Shown here in pieces: positions 23,137 to 34,088 of a DNA stretch of 64,000 nt. Positions within the stretch are counted from its first letter, which is position 1. The number at the start of each line of letters is the position of its first letter. The DNA is from Poa pratensis (Eukaryota; Streptophyta; Magnoliopsida; Poales; Poaceae): assembly GCA_947311845.1 (NCBI GenBank), contig CAMZMU010000012.1, positions 7,359,734-7,423,733 on the forward strand. The letters are read 5' to 3'. The translations under genes and the position numbers were made by a program. The notes under the pieces are model-generated. The model was given only the letters and a program-made list of their open reading frames with translations. It was not told where the DNA came from and did not search any database.

Positions 23137-24177
23137 TGTCGGCCCAGTGAGAACCAGGGTGTGCTGGGCCTGTCCTCCACAGCCCTCGACACTCGGTGGG
23201 TGAATTTCGCTAAGGACCAGGCTTACGGCCTGGAGAGACCCGCGAGGCAAATCGCCTCGCGAAGGCTTAGGAGGCAGCAGAGGCCTGCGGAGGCCCCCCT
23301 TACTGCTGCCCCCTCTTCAAGGAGATCTTCCTTGAAGGGAAGTCAACGCCGAATCCTCCACAGGGCACCCCAGCCCTCGCGGGGATTCCTTCGCTGCAAA
23401 GCAACCTCTGCAGAGCGCACATGGGCTCTGCAGCGGCCACAGAGTGACGCGCGCCTCTGCACGCGGTGACGACGATGCCGCAGTTGCCGTTTTGGTGATT
23501 AAAGGAGTCAACAAAGCTGCGCCATGCGCACCGGACTACAAGGATTTCCTCTTTGGTGATAAGGGGACCGGCCGGCGCTACGCTCCACGGCCGACGTCAC
23601 CGTGGGCACCCCCACGTTCCTCTGCAGCCCCAGCTGGCCGTCCTGCATGGACGGTGGCTTCTCTGCCACAGCATCAGCTTTACGCCCATGGACTGCGTCC
23701 ATGGACAGCTGGGCTGCGGTACACCGTGCTCCTCCTTCTGTCGCCATGTGGTAGCCCTTCCGCTGCGCGAGCACAGGAAGAGGCCCGGGGCGCCTATAAA
23801 AGGAGGCGTTGCTCCACCGTAGCAAAGGATCACGCTTTCATTCTAGCTTAGCTACCTACGCGCAAGGAAGAAGAAGACCCCCGTTTCCCCTTCCTTGTGT
23901 ACACCATTGCCAAAATAGAGCCCTCGGCAAGCTCATTGTACTGTAACCTCCATAGCAGTGCAATACAGACAAGCAGGAGTAGCGGTTTTACCTCCACACG
24001 AGGGCCGTGAACCTGGGTACGGGATGGTGTTCATCTCTGTCGTGATGTCCCTCCTCATGCTCGACGAGCACCGTCGCCATGCAGGTTGAGGGTTGTTTGA
24101 CCAACGTGTTCAGCCCCTTACACGAACTCTCTTCGTGAGTTTGACCACCCTTGTTCCGTGAGAGTCATTCTCCGACA
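23137..24177 (+). repeat. 3' LTR of the Tat element
   Basis: 1041 bp, TGTCGGCCCAGTGAG...CCGACA, preceded by the polypurine tract GGGCCCGGGGGCTAC. TATA box TATAAAAGG at about 23795. Confidence 0.95.
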
Positions 24178-24182
24178 TAGTA

Positions 24183-25009
24183 AACACATAAAAAATGATC
24201 CCATCAAGAAGCTACATCCAACTACAGCAGTCCTATGAACAGTCGAACCCGATAAACACCTACTGCATCAAACAAAACTACATGCAGCCAACGAAATTGG
24301 GTTTAGCCCTCTTACCACTTCTAGAATATGTTTCAACAGATTTCAACCGAAGAAGCCTCTCACATAGTTTTTCGAACTACACTAGATTTTAGATGTAGAC
24401 GAACATAACCATTGGAGCATACGAGATTACGAGTGGAGGCACGAGATGAAACGGATATCTAAAAACACGGTGGCGCCGTTCAATTACACATGAACAACAA
24501 TTATAGGAAAATCGAGGAGTATTATATCGAGCTGTACTCACCAACTAACAGATCGAAGACGTGAATCTCAACTATGACGCTCGATAAGTAAGCCGCACAT
24601 GTATCGTGGATTGGTGCACGGGGTCAATGCCTGCGTCGATTGAAATAACAGATGTAGGATATATGCAGTCAGCAAGAGGAACCGCATCGATTGAAATCGC
24701 GGGGAGGATCTCATGAGCGCGGAGCTTGCGAGAAGAGACGGGGAATGAAATGTGGGTGGGGGGGGGGGGGGGGGGCAATGAGGAGACGCAAACGAGGCCC
24801 TCAATTTTGAAACGTTGGCGATTTTTAGACCAAAGCGACCAGATGCATGAGCCGCACGATGAGGATCCAACGGACATGAGAGGTGAGGCTTTTTTTTTGG
24901 TCGGATCGAGCCCAAAAAATAGATTTTTTTCGCATAGATAGAACTGAGATGGTAAAGGAGTGAGTTATCAAAAAAAAAGATGGTAAAGGAGTGTCTGCGG
25001 TGAGTGACG
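24183..25009. other. Unclassified segment, right half (continues 9302-11094)
   Basis: Joins 11094 once the Tat element and one TAGTA copy are removed; TACATC-like motifs continue for about 200 bp. It includes an 18-G run at 24758-24775 and a direct repeat GATGGTAAAGGAGTG at about 24949 and 24980. No gene seen. Confidence 0.4.
24758..24775 (+). repeat. Poly-G run (18 bp)
   Basis: Uninterrupted G run. It is prone to length error and capable of quadruplex-type structure; no known role here. Confidence 0.9.
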
Positions 25010-25778
25010 TAAGAGCATCTCTAGCAGATCCCGCATAATCCGATACCGGATATGTGTTATCCGATCGAGCCGGAAATCAGTTTCCGGCACCGCGCGGCGC
25101 GGGGCAGACTAGATACGGTAAACTCGTACCAGAAACGAGTTTACCGCATCTGTTCTGCTCACGGTACCGGTACTGGTACCGGAAATCCAAATTTCATCAT
25201 TTCACAAGTCTTAATATTTCAACTACAAGTTTCACACCGATTCAAATACAAGTTTCAACCGAATCAAGTTAAAGTTTCAACATGGATCACCGAATTAGGT
25301 CTTTTACATCAATCTATTACAAACCAAAATCATGCGCAACTTCATAGTAGTAAAAATGGCCAAAAGAATGCGCAATCTCAATCATGGAGTCGATGAATCA
25401 AACATCAACATCCAACACGTCCGTGCGTTGAGAAAAACCACCACCACCTCCATGGACATCATCATCACCTCCTCCTCCAACAACACCACCACCTCAAACA
25501 CCACCACCACCACCTCCGAACCGTGGTCCATTGGCATCGAATTCATCCTCTCCAATTTCTTCGACTTCATTATCGCCAAGTTGTTCTTCTTCCTCTCCTC
25601 CGGCCTCGAGTATGTCCAACGAATCAAGCGGAGCACTCATAAGGTCCACCGAATTTTCATCCAACAATTGCGTGTATGTTGCATCGGCGGATAGCTACAC
25701 AATTGAAATGTTCGGACTCATAAGTACAACCAATCGAGCTTGGTCGATCTTAGAAAACCGCGGAAAAAGATAAGAAAT

Positions 25779-26171
25779 TTACCTCTCCGGCATTTGGTCG
25801 AACATGTTGTAGGCGTCCAAGTCGGCGTCGAAGGCGGCGGCGGCGGATGGGCCAGCCGACGAACGAGGAGCACGGCCCCGTGATGCCGGAGTCTTCGCCC
25901 TCTTCGCGTTTGGCTTCGGCTCGGCGGCGTGAGGCTTTGGCCTCGGTTGGCGCGACCCGGTAGGAGGACGGTGCGACGAGGCGGCACAGAGCGTCGACGC
26001 TGCCGGAGGACGGGTCACCCCCAGCGTCCGCGGTCGCTTCTGACCGGCGACGGCCGGCTGGGGTGCGACGGGGAAACCACTGGCCGCCGGCGGCGCGGGA
26101 GCTCGCGACTGCACTCTTGGGGCCGGCTGCGGGACGGCTTCGAGGACCGGCGGTGCCTGCGGCGGGTCCAT
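25779..26171 (-). CDS. Proline/alanine-rich ORF (130 aa) inside the Harbinger-like element
   Basis: Starts MDPPQAPPVLEAVPQPAP and ends in DLDAYNMFDQMPER. It is basic and low in complexity in the middle. An acidic minus-strand stretch follows downstream (25400-25660). I do not recognise a domain. Its position suggests a remnant of the element's own second protein, possibly part of a spliced gene. It could also be a chance ORF in GC-rich sequence. Confidence 0.25.
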   Translation of the reverse strand: MDPPQAPPVLEAVPQPAPRVQSRAPAPPAASGFPVAPQPAVAGQKRPRTLGVTRPPAASTLCAASSHRPPTGSRQPRPKPHAAEPKPNAKRAKTPASRGRAPRSSAGPSAAAAFDADLDAYNMFDQMPER

Positions 26172-26491
26172 GGGGCTCAGATCGGCGGCGGACCGGCGGC
26201 GGAAGGAGCCAATCGGCGGCGAGGCGGCCGAAACGGCGGCGGCGGCGCCGAGGTCGAGCGGGTAGGTGAGCTGAAACTTCCGGGCGGGAGAGTTCGAGCC
26301 AACGATCGGGGATCCAGGATATTCAACCGCGAAAGCGGAAGATGTAGGGCACGGGGGTGAAATTTTCCTGCTCCCTCGAAATTTATTTCCGGTACGGGGC
26401 CTTATCCCGCTTCTGATCCACCCCAGAATTCACCCGGGTCCCCGAAAAAGCAGTTATTTTCCGGGCGGGGGCTTACGCGGGATCTGCTAGC

Positions 26492-27713
26492 GGGAGAATT
26501 TATAATTTGCCACCCTTTATTTTAGTCTTCTATAATTTGCCACGCTTTACTTGGCCTTTTATTATTTGCCACGCATTAGACTGGTTCCTTTCTTATTTGC
26601 CATGGATCTTGTTTTATAGATATATTGGTTTTTTAAACCTCGAAATACATTGTAAAATACAATACAAGTACAGATCTTGTGGCAAATATCCCTGGCTGGA
26701 CCAAACCAGGTCTGGCGGTTTCAATCGATCAACCAAATGGTCTCGTTCCTCTTCTGCAGCTGAGAAGAAACAGGACTGGACGGGAGCGCCGCCGGTGGCA
26801 GCGGCCGGACCAGCCGACCAGGGGTGGCAGCCGGCCATGATCGACGACGACGGAATGCAGCCACGATCCCGATTCCTCTCTCTTGACTTTCCCTCGTTCC
26901 CATAATTTATGCCCTGTTTCAGGCTGGGCATCCATGTCGAGCCGGTGGCAGTCCTAAAACGTGCACCTCCGGAGGCCTACAGCGTCTAGCCGATGGCCCG
27001 AGCTTCGATGAAGTATGGCGTCCATGTCGGCGTGCTGTCCTCGAATAAGTTTTGGCTGCAGTTCGTGGTCACTGGACCGGCTGCGCCACCCACATAAGCT
27101 GGCCGCTGCCGCCGACGCCACTCCCTCTCATCTTCTTGAATCTTTGCTAGCAAGAACAAGCACACACAGTGCCCAGCTTACGAATCCGCGCCACCCACCT
27201 TTAGAAGCAGGAGGCGCTCCCTCGAGAAGGGCCCTTCCGCCCTTGGTCCGGTCGGTGTCGCCGGCGGGTGGCAGCTCCTCCGCCGTTCGTATTGGGCGCA
27301 CCGTCCGTGGTCGCCGCCGGGAGAAAGGTCTCTGCGTGTGGCCCTTCTGTGGTGGCGCTACGACCCTGGTCGCCTCCGGGAGGAAGGTCGCTGCGCCACC
27401 CGTGGTCCGGCAGCTGCCGCCGGCGGCGCTCCCGCGCTAGCTACTCTGTTTCTCCTCCGCTGGAAAGGGGAACGAGAACGAACCCAATTGATCGACCAGC
27501 CCGACCTGGTTCGGTGCAGCCAAGTACAGGGATACTATCGTACCGTATTTTAGAACGTATTTTGGAGTTAAAATAAATAACTGATGCGTAAATGATGAAA
27601 TAGGGCAAATTAGTGAGGAATCAGTGTAATGTGGGGCAAATAATAAAACGCCAAGTAATATGTGGCAAATTATAAAGGTACGAAGTAAAGCATGGCAAAT
27701 TATAAATTCTCCC
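26492..27713. mobile_element. Mutator-like element (1.2 kb) with long inverted repeats
   Basis: Perfect ends GGGAGAATTTATAATTTGCC and complement, flanked by the 9-bp duplication TCTGCTAGC (26483-26491, 27714-27722). The target was the right inverted repeat of the Harbinger-like element. The inverted similarity continues imperfectly for roughly 300 bp: 26690-26840 pairs with 27390-27540, sharing for example GGGAGCGCCGCCGG. The interior is GC-rich with overlapping ORFs in several frames and no transposase. It is a non-autonomous MULE. Confidence 0.9.
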
Positions 27714-27777
27714 TCTGCTAGCGGGATCTGCTAGAGATGCTTTAACGCAGCTGACTCCTCTTATCTCTTTCTCCTCT

Positions 27778-27787
27778 GTATAAACTC
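27778..27787 (+). promoter_or_regulatory. TATA-like box of clpC
   Basis: TGTATAAACT is followed by a CT-rich leader (TCTTCTTCCTCCTC), typical of a plant housekeeping promoter. The start of transcription is inferred at about 27810. The Harbinger-like element ends 36 bp upstream. Confidence 0.5.
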
Positions 27788-27865
27788 CATATCTTCTTCC
27801 TCCTCAAGCCTCCCCGCTCCGAGTTTTCTCCCCTCTCCTAGGGTTTGCCCCCACCCGTACGCAAG

Positions 27866-28560
27866 GTATCAGATCGCCCAGACCATCCTCTCTCCCTACG
27901 CTCTCTCTACTCTGATTTGTGTCTCCTTAAAGGCATCTTTCTCCCGAGTTCCACGTTGGATTTTATCCATCCCCCATCCGTAATTCTTGCAGCCTGTTGT
28001 CCCGTGGTGTGCTCGTGTGATTAGAATTTCCAAGGCAGTGTTTCCTGGAATAGATATTCTCTTCGTTGCTCTCTTTTTCCCTGAATTTTCTCAGGGATGT
28101 CTTTGGCTCTGCACCGACAATTTTCTTTATTTCTGTGAACTAGGAGCTCCATCTGTGATAGTACAACGACCTACTCCCCGTTTGATTGGGATTGGATTGA
28201 CTGTTGCGCTCTTTGGCCGGCAGTTTTAGTCTTGGCTATTAGGGTTTAGGGATGCCATTTTCTCAGTGCATTTCAATTTCCTCGTTATTCTTAGTGCCTG
28301 TATATCAATAAGCTGAATTGATATCCATGGAAGAAACTGGTGATGCTCTTCTTTGTGTGCAATTCTGCGCTGCTGCTTCATATTGGGCTTAGTTGAGTGT
28401 GGCTCTGATAGATAATATCAAACTTTCTCGCCTTACATGATGCTGTTTGTTTACTTGCTGTTGTCCCACAGAGCCATTTCGGTATTATGCTTACCATTTT
28501 TAGTACTACATTTTCAGGTCTTGGTACAAGGGTTGCTTGGGGTTTCCTTTTGATATACAG
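27866..28560 (+). other. Intron in the 5' untranslated region of clpC
   Basis: Donor CGCAAG|GTATCAG at 27865/27866 and acceptor GATATACAG|AC at 28560/28561, two bases before the start codon. The interior is T-rich. The splice sites are inferred from sequence only. Confidence 0.55.
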
Positions 28561-28562
28561 AC

Positions 28563-31500
28563 ATGGAGGGGGCTCTGGTTCAGTCAGCAATTGTTCCTAC
28601 CGTATATAACAGCTGCGCTCAGGCCCGGGGGCGGGCCAGGGTGACAGCAGTACGTAGTATGAGGACACAAACCATGAACCTTGGAGGTTTTCAAGGACTG
28701 CGGAGGGCAAACTTTCTGGATGCAAAATCTGTAATTAGGCGTGATTTCGGCTCTATCGTGGCAAGTCAGCTTGCACGTCCGAGAGGGAAGGGATCTAGGA
28801 TGGTTGTCCGTGCCATGTTTGAGCGCTTCACAGAGAAGGCAATCAAGGTGATTATGCTTGCTCAAGAGGAAGCCAGACGTCTGGGCCACAATTTTGTTGG
28901 AACAGAGCAGATCCTGCTTGGACTTATTGGTGAGGGTACAGGCATTGCAGCTAAGGTTCTCAAGTCGATGGGCATCAATCTTAAGGATGCTCGTGTAGAA
29001 GTTGAGAAGATCATTGGCCGAGGCAGTGGGTTTGTCGCTGTTGAAATTCCTTTCACACCTCGGGCAAAGCGTGTATTGGAGCTGTCGCTTGAAGAAGCTC
29101 GTCAGCTTGGTATTGACCTTCTATAGCCCATGTGTTATTTTTCGTGCTTTATGTGAACACTGCAAGTTATTTATAATCCTTTCCACTATTTCATTTGTAA
29201 CCATGTTGCTCTTTATGGTGTTTGTTTTTTGTATTCCTATCACTTCGATTACATTTAATAGCACTATCGACCAAAACATGAGTTTCTCTGACCTCATGAA
29301 GTTCCTCCTTGTGGTAAGGATATACTTTGGCAAAGTCATCAGAAAATGACTAGTTTCAGAATCACATACTATAGTAAAAAAGTTATGCATTTCAAAATGA
29401 CTTGTATTTTTAGTTTAAGAAGATATGTCAGCATGGTTTATGTCATTTGGAAGCTAGGGTTGAAGTTGCTATATGATCTACTTTCATAAATTGCCACTAC
29501 ATGTCCATGTCACTGCATAAGCTTGTCCATACAGAAGATGTGAAACCACTGTGGACCAACAGTAGACATGCATAAGCCGTGGTATGTGCTAGTTATCCAT
29601 AATAATGTTTGAGTGGTAGCTGCTAACCATGGTTCTTCAATGTTCAGGGCATAATTACATAGGATCTGAACACTTGCTCCTAGGCCTGCTTCGTGAAGGT
29701 GAAGGTGTGGCTGCCAGAGTGCTAGAAAGCCTTGGCGCTGATCCAAACAACATCCGTACACAGGCAATCCTCTTACCTTTGCCTTCCAGTTTAGATGTTT
29801 CTAGTTGCATTATGAAGGCCATAATATGACTTGCAACACAGGTCATAAGAATGGTTGGTGAAAGCACAGAAGCTATTGGTGCTGGTGTTGGTGGTGGAAG
29901 CAGTGGTCAAAAAATGCCTACACTTGAGGAATATGGCACTAATTTGACAAAGCTAGCTGAAGAGGTAAGTTTTCATTTCTCGTTGCTGCACTTCTTTGCT
30001 GCATTAGATTGTTTGTGAACCTGTTCTTTTTTTGCAGGGTAAACTAGATCCAGTTGTTGGCAGGCAAGACCAAATTGAGCGTGTCACCCAAATATTAGGC
30101 AGGCGAACAAAGAACAACCCTTGCCTAATTGGAGAGCCTGGTGTTGGAAAAACAGCTATTGCAGAGGGGCTTGCGCAGCGTATTACCAATGGGGATGTAC
30201 CAGAAACGATTGAAGGAAAAAAGGTACTGTAAAATCATCAATTTTTGTATTGTTGTTTTTTCTGCTGTCTGAATATGCTGGTCTGCCCAAATCATTGTCC
30301 TCATTACCTAATAGGTCTTCTCAAGGTTTTGATAGTGGATGATACATTAATACATCTATTCCGAATTTCCCATGGTATATATCTTTGTGATGTTACAAGA
30401 AATTGATGCTTTATTGTTTTGACTTCCTAGGTTATTACACTTGATATGGGGCTCCTTGTTGCTGGTACCAAATATCGTGGAGAGTTTGAAGAAAGGCTGA
30501 AGAAGCTAATGGAGGAAATTAAGCAAAGTGATGATATCATTCTCTTCATTGATGAAGTGCACACTTTGATTGGAGCTGGTGCAGCTGAGGTGCGATTGAT
30601 GCAGCCAACATCTTGAAACCTGCTCTTGCAAGAGGTGAACTGCAGGTAAGAACAAAAGAAAGTATAAACCCTTTTCGTTTTATTCTGCTCCCTTCTCTTG
30701 GTTCTGTATTAGATTTCATAAATAATAAAAACTTGTCAAGGGCAAACCTGACATATTTATGCAGTTTGTATTCAAGTTGAGTGGTAACTATGATAGATAT
30801 GATCGATTCACATATCTATGTTTTACATTTTTCATAGTGATTGACGTTTTCTTTTGTCAGTGTATTGGTGCCACAACATTAGATGAGTACAGAAAGCATA
30901 TTGAGAAAGATCCGGCACTGGAAAGAAGATTTCAGCCAGTCAAGGTTCCAGAACCAACTGTAGATGAAACCATACAAATTTTGAGAGGTCTTCGTGAGAG
31001 ATATGAGCTTCACCATAAGCTACAATACACAGATGATGCTCTTATTGCTGCTGCAAAGTTGTCGTATCAATATATCAGGTTTGTGGTAGTTGAATATCTC
31101 GCTCGTCTGATGAGTGCTTATAATGTTTCATCAGTTAAAGTTTCTCCTGTTTCGCTATGGCTTGATTTGAAATTCGACATGTTCTGTTTAACAGCAATGG
31201 TTCCTGAACTGTTTAGGAAAATTAAATACAACACCAGTTTTTTGGCAAATGATTGGATGTTGTAGTAATTTTCTTAATGATGATTTCTGCAATTCGTAAA
31301 CCCATGCTTGTTTTATTGGTTCATCCACTTAAGACTAGGATCATAAGAAGTTTAGAGAATGGAAGTTAGTAGAGTATGATAAATGCGACAAAACATATGT
31401 ATTTCGGTCAGCTCTTACCTGGATATCAACCAACTCATTGAATTTTTTATCATTCTTCCCATCCCTTGGCTGTATGAAATCTGGGATCGGCTACTAGAAT

Positions 31501-33697
31501 TGAAAAATATTAATCGCAATAATAAGCTACAAACTAAGTTTTTTAGGCAGTGCAGATATTTATTTTGTGTGATGGCATCTCCATGTCAGTAATACTGCTG
31601 CCTAGTTATCCAGTGCAGAAAAGAAATAATGTTAGCGTGCAGTCGCTATGTAGGCAAATAATAGGTTCAGAGCCTAGTGGAGTAGTGGTTATGATGAGAT
31701 TTCTAGTTACTGTGCTAAGAACTTCGATATATGTTGTCTTCACTCCGAGTCGAGAATACACATAACATTAAACAAGAGCTTTGCACAGTAGTTGACATAA
31801 TCCAATGTTTTCTTTAGTTTTTAAAAATTTATCGTCATGCAGTGATCGTTTCCTGCCTGACAAAGCTATCGACCTGATTGATGAAGCTGGATCACGTGTC
31901 AGGCTTAGGCATGCTCAGGTATCAGCACACAGCTAACTGTTACCCATTTGACATATGTTAGCTTTCCTATCTAAGTCTTGAAATGTGTCACAGCTCCCCG
32001 ATGAAGCCAAAGAATTGGACAAAGAACTCCGCCAGGTTACCAAGGATAAGAATGAGGCAGTGCGTGGCCAAGATTTTGAGAAGGTACCTGTCTTGCAATT
32101 ATGCTCTGAGTAATGTGCTGTCTTGCCAAAATGTATGCTTGACAACATTTGATACTACCTCTGTTCCAACTAGATGTATTTCAAAGTGTGCAGTCAATTT
32201 TCTCTATATTGAACAAATAATAGAATCTATTTAGGTTTGTTAGGTACAAAATTAGGTTATCCTCAAAAAAAGTTGCACAATATGTTTATGTGTATATTCA
32301 TATGAAGAAAATTCAAAGTTGCGTGTTGGAGATAATGCGAAGTGGCGAACTTCATTTATTTGGGAATGAGTTTAGGTACTGTTTTATGTGCTTGGTGGCG
32401 AAGCCCCTTCCAGACTGCTCATTTTCCCCCCTTTGCTATTGCAACTTTGAGCGGTCGTCACTCACCAGTATTTCCTTCTGATCCTTGTCTGCCATCACTC
32501 ACCTGTATTGTTTTGACAGGCTGGGGAACTAAGAGACAAAGAAATGGAACTGAAGGCACAGATCACGGCCATAATTGACAAGAGCAAGGAAATGGTTAAG
32601 GCAGAGACTGAGTCTGGTGAAGTTGGTCCTTTGGTCACGGAGGCAGATATTCAGCACATAGTCTCCTCTTGGACTGGAATACCTGTCGAAAAGGTCTCCT
32701 CTGATGAATCTGAGCGTCTCCTAAAGATGGAAGAAACACTGCATCAACGTATCATTGGCCAGGATGAGGCTGTCAAAGCTATTAGCCGTGCAATCCGTCG
32801 AGCCCGTGTTGGCCTCAAGAACCCAAACAGACCTATTGCCAGTTTCATATTCTCTGGACCAACTGGTGTTGGTAAATCAGAACTGGCTAAAACTTTGGCA
32901 TCATATTACTTTGGCTCTGAGGAAGCCATGGTCAGACTTGACATGAGTGAGTTCATGGAGAGACATACTGTTTCCAAACTCATTGGGTCGCCACCCGGAT
33001 ATGTTGGCTATACTGAGGGTGGTCAATTAACCGAAGCAGTTCGTCGCCGACCTTACACAGTAGTTCTCTTCGATGAGATTGAAAAGGCACATCCAGATGT
33101 CTTCAACATGATGCTTCAAATACTGGAAGATGGAAGATTGACTGACAGCAAGGGACGGACAGTTGATTTCAAGAATACACTATTGATCATGACATCAAAT
33201 GTTGGAAGCAGTGTCATTGAGAAGGGAGGCCGCAAGATCGGATTCGACCTTGATTACGACGAAAAGGACACCAGCTACAACAGGATCAAGAGCCTGGTGA
33301 CTGAGGAGCTGAAGCAGTACTTCCGTCCTGAGTTCTTGAACAGATTAGATGAGATGATTGTTTTCCGTCAGCTGACAAAGCTGGAGGTGAAGGAAATTGC
33401 AGACATTATGCTGAAAGAAGTATTTGACAGGCTGAAGGTGAAAGAAATCGACCTTCAAGTGACTGAAAGATTCAGAGATAGGGTGGTTGACGAAGGCTAC
33501 AACCCGAGCTATGGTGCCCGGCCACTGCGGCGTGCCATCATGAGGCTGTTGGAAGACAGCCTGGCAGAAAAGATGTTGGCGGTGAGGTCAAAGAAGGTGA
33601 TTCCGCTATCGTCGATGTCGATTCAGAAGGCAAAGTTATAGTTCTCAATGGTGGTAGCGGCGTCCCAGAGCCGTTAACGCCTATTTTGAGCACCTAA
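28563..33697 (+). CDS. clpC: Chloroplast ClpC, Hsp100/AAA+ chaperone subunit of the Clp protease (two frameshifts as read)
   Basis: Nine coding exons by splice consensus: 28563-29109, 29648-29763, 29842-29964, 30038-30223, 30431-30645, 30861-31078, 31843-31918, 31994-32083, 32520-33697. The order is transit peptide (about 80 residues), double Clp N-domain ([20 protein letters not shown]), first AAA+ module (Walker A GEPGVGKT near residue 294, Walker B IILFIDE near 360), UVR-type coiled region, and second AAA+ module (Walker A GPTGVGKS near 637). It unfolds stromal proteins with ATP and feeds ClpP, and also acts in protein import. Two missing bases break the frame: one G near 30588-30590 (GAG-GTGCG for GAG-GGTGCG, stop at 30614, 385 aa) and one near 33580 (premature stop at 33639). 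With both the model is 916 aa, normal for ClpC. It may be a sequencing error or a recent pseudogene. Confidence 0.93.
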
Positions 33698-34088
33698 TCA
33701 TCTGGAGCACATGACTCCGAAATCCGTGTCTCACCTCAAGCTGTGGCGTGGAGCTGACACAAATTCCTCTCTTTCATTAGGTGGTGTTGTGTTCTCAGAT
33801 CTTGTTGCAAGTCAGGCAGTAGAAACTTCCGCATAGCTCACCGAGACAACACGCATAGATGTTTAGTTTCTTTTCTTTTGAAAGAAACGTAGAAGCTATA
33901 TTTTTGTGGCAAGTATGAGCACTTTTCAGGTTTGGGTTTCTTGCAGCAAGATATGGGTAGAACTGCAATGTTGTAAGGGGTTGAATCCCCACCTGCTGCC
34001 CTCTGATGGACGAATCACTAGAAAAAACTCCAATAACATTGGCTGTTTCCAGCTGCAGTGTAGCAGCCTGGAACGAAAATGCATAAAT
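33698..34088 (+). other. 3' untranslated/downstream region of clpC
   Basis: No ORF of interest. The sequence after the restored stop (TAA at 33695-33697) is the likely 3' UTR. The LINE insertion site (34089) falls inside or just beyond it. I could not identify a convincing poly(A) signal. Confidence 0.5.

Larger units (their letters stand above)
11095..24177 (+). mobile_element. Complete Tat-lineage Gypsy retrotransposon (13.1 kb) with antisense ORF
   Basis: LTRs at 11095-12133 and 23137-24177 are flanked by a perfect 5-bp duplication TAGTA (11090-11094, 24178-24182). The order inside is primer-binding site, gag, protease, RT, RNase H, a second archaeal-type RNase H, integrase, a non-coding spacer, a long minus-strand ORF and a polypurine tract. 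The extra RNase H and lack of a chromodomain place it in the Tat lineage (Grande/RIRE2/Ogre relatives). Gag-pol is broken by many small frameshifts, so it is not autonomous now. The LTRs differ at roughly twenty positions in 1040 bp by eye, consistent with an insertion well under one to one and a half million years old at the usual grass rate. Confidence 0.95.
25013..27742. mobile_element. Harbinger-like DNA transposon (non-autonomous), hosting a MULE
   Basis: Terminal inverted repeats start GAGCATCTCTAGCAGATCCC on the left and end with its near-exact complement (GCGGGATCTGCTAGAGATGCTT) on the right. They are flanked by the 3-bp duplication TAA (25010-25012, 27743-27745), the usual PIF/Harbinger target. 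Without the nested Mutator-like element it is about 1.5 kb. No transposase is seen. A minus-strand proline/alanine-rich ORF (25779-26171) may be a remnant of the accessory DNA-binding ORF of such elements. Its right end lies about 35 bp upstream of the clpC TATA-like box. Confidence 0.85.

Noticed and set aside
25382..25636. Low-complexity ORF rich in Asn/His/Thr codons
   Set aside because: Generated by CAC/ACC repeats in the Harbinger-like element; only the opposite strand shows a slight coding-like acidic pattern.
33582..33641. Alternative natural C-terminus of ClpC ([19 protein letters not shown])
   Set aside because: Restoring one G gives the usual ClpC ending ([20 protein letters not shown]) in frame to a stop at 33697, so the short tail is a frameshift product.
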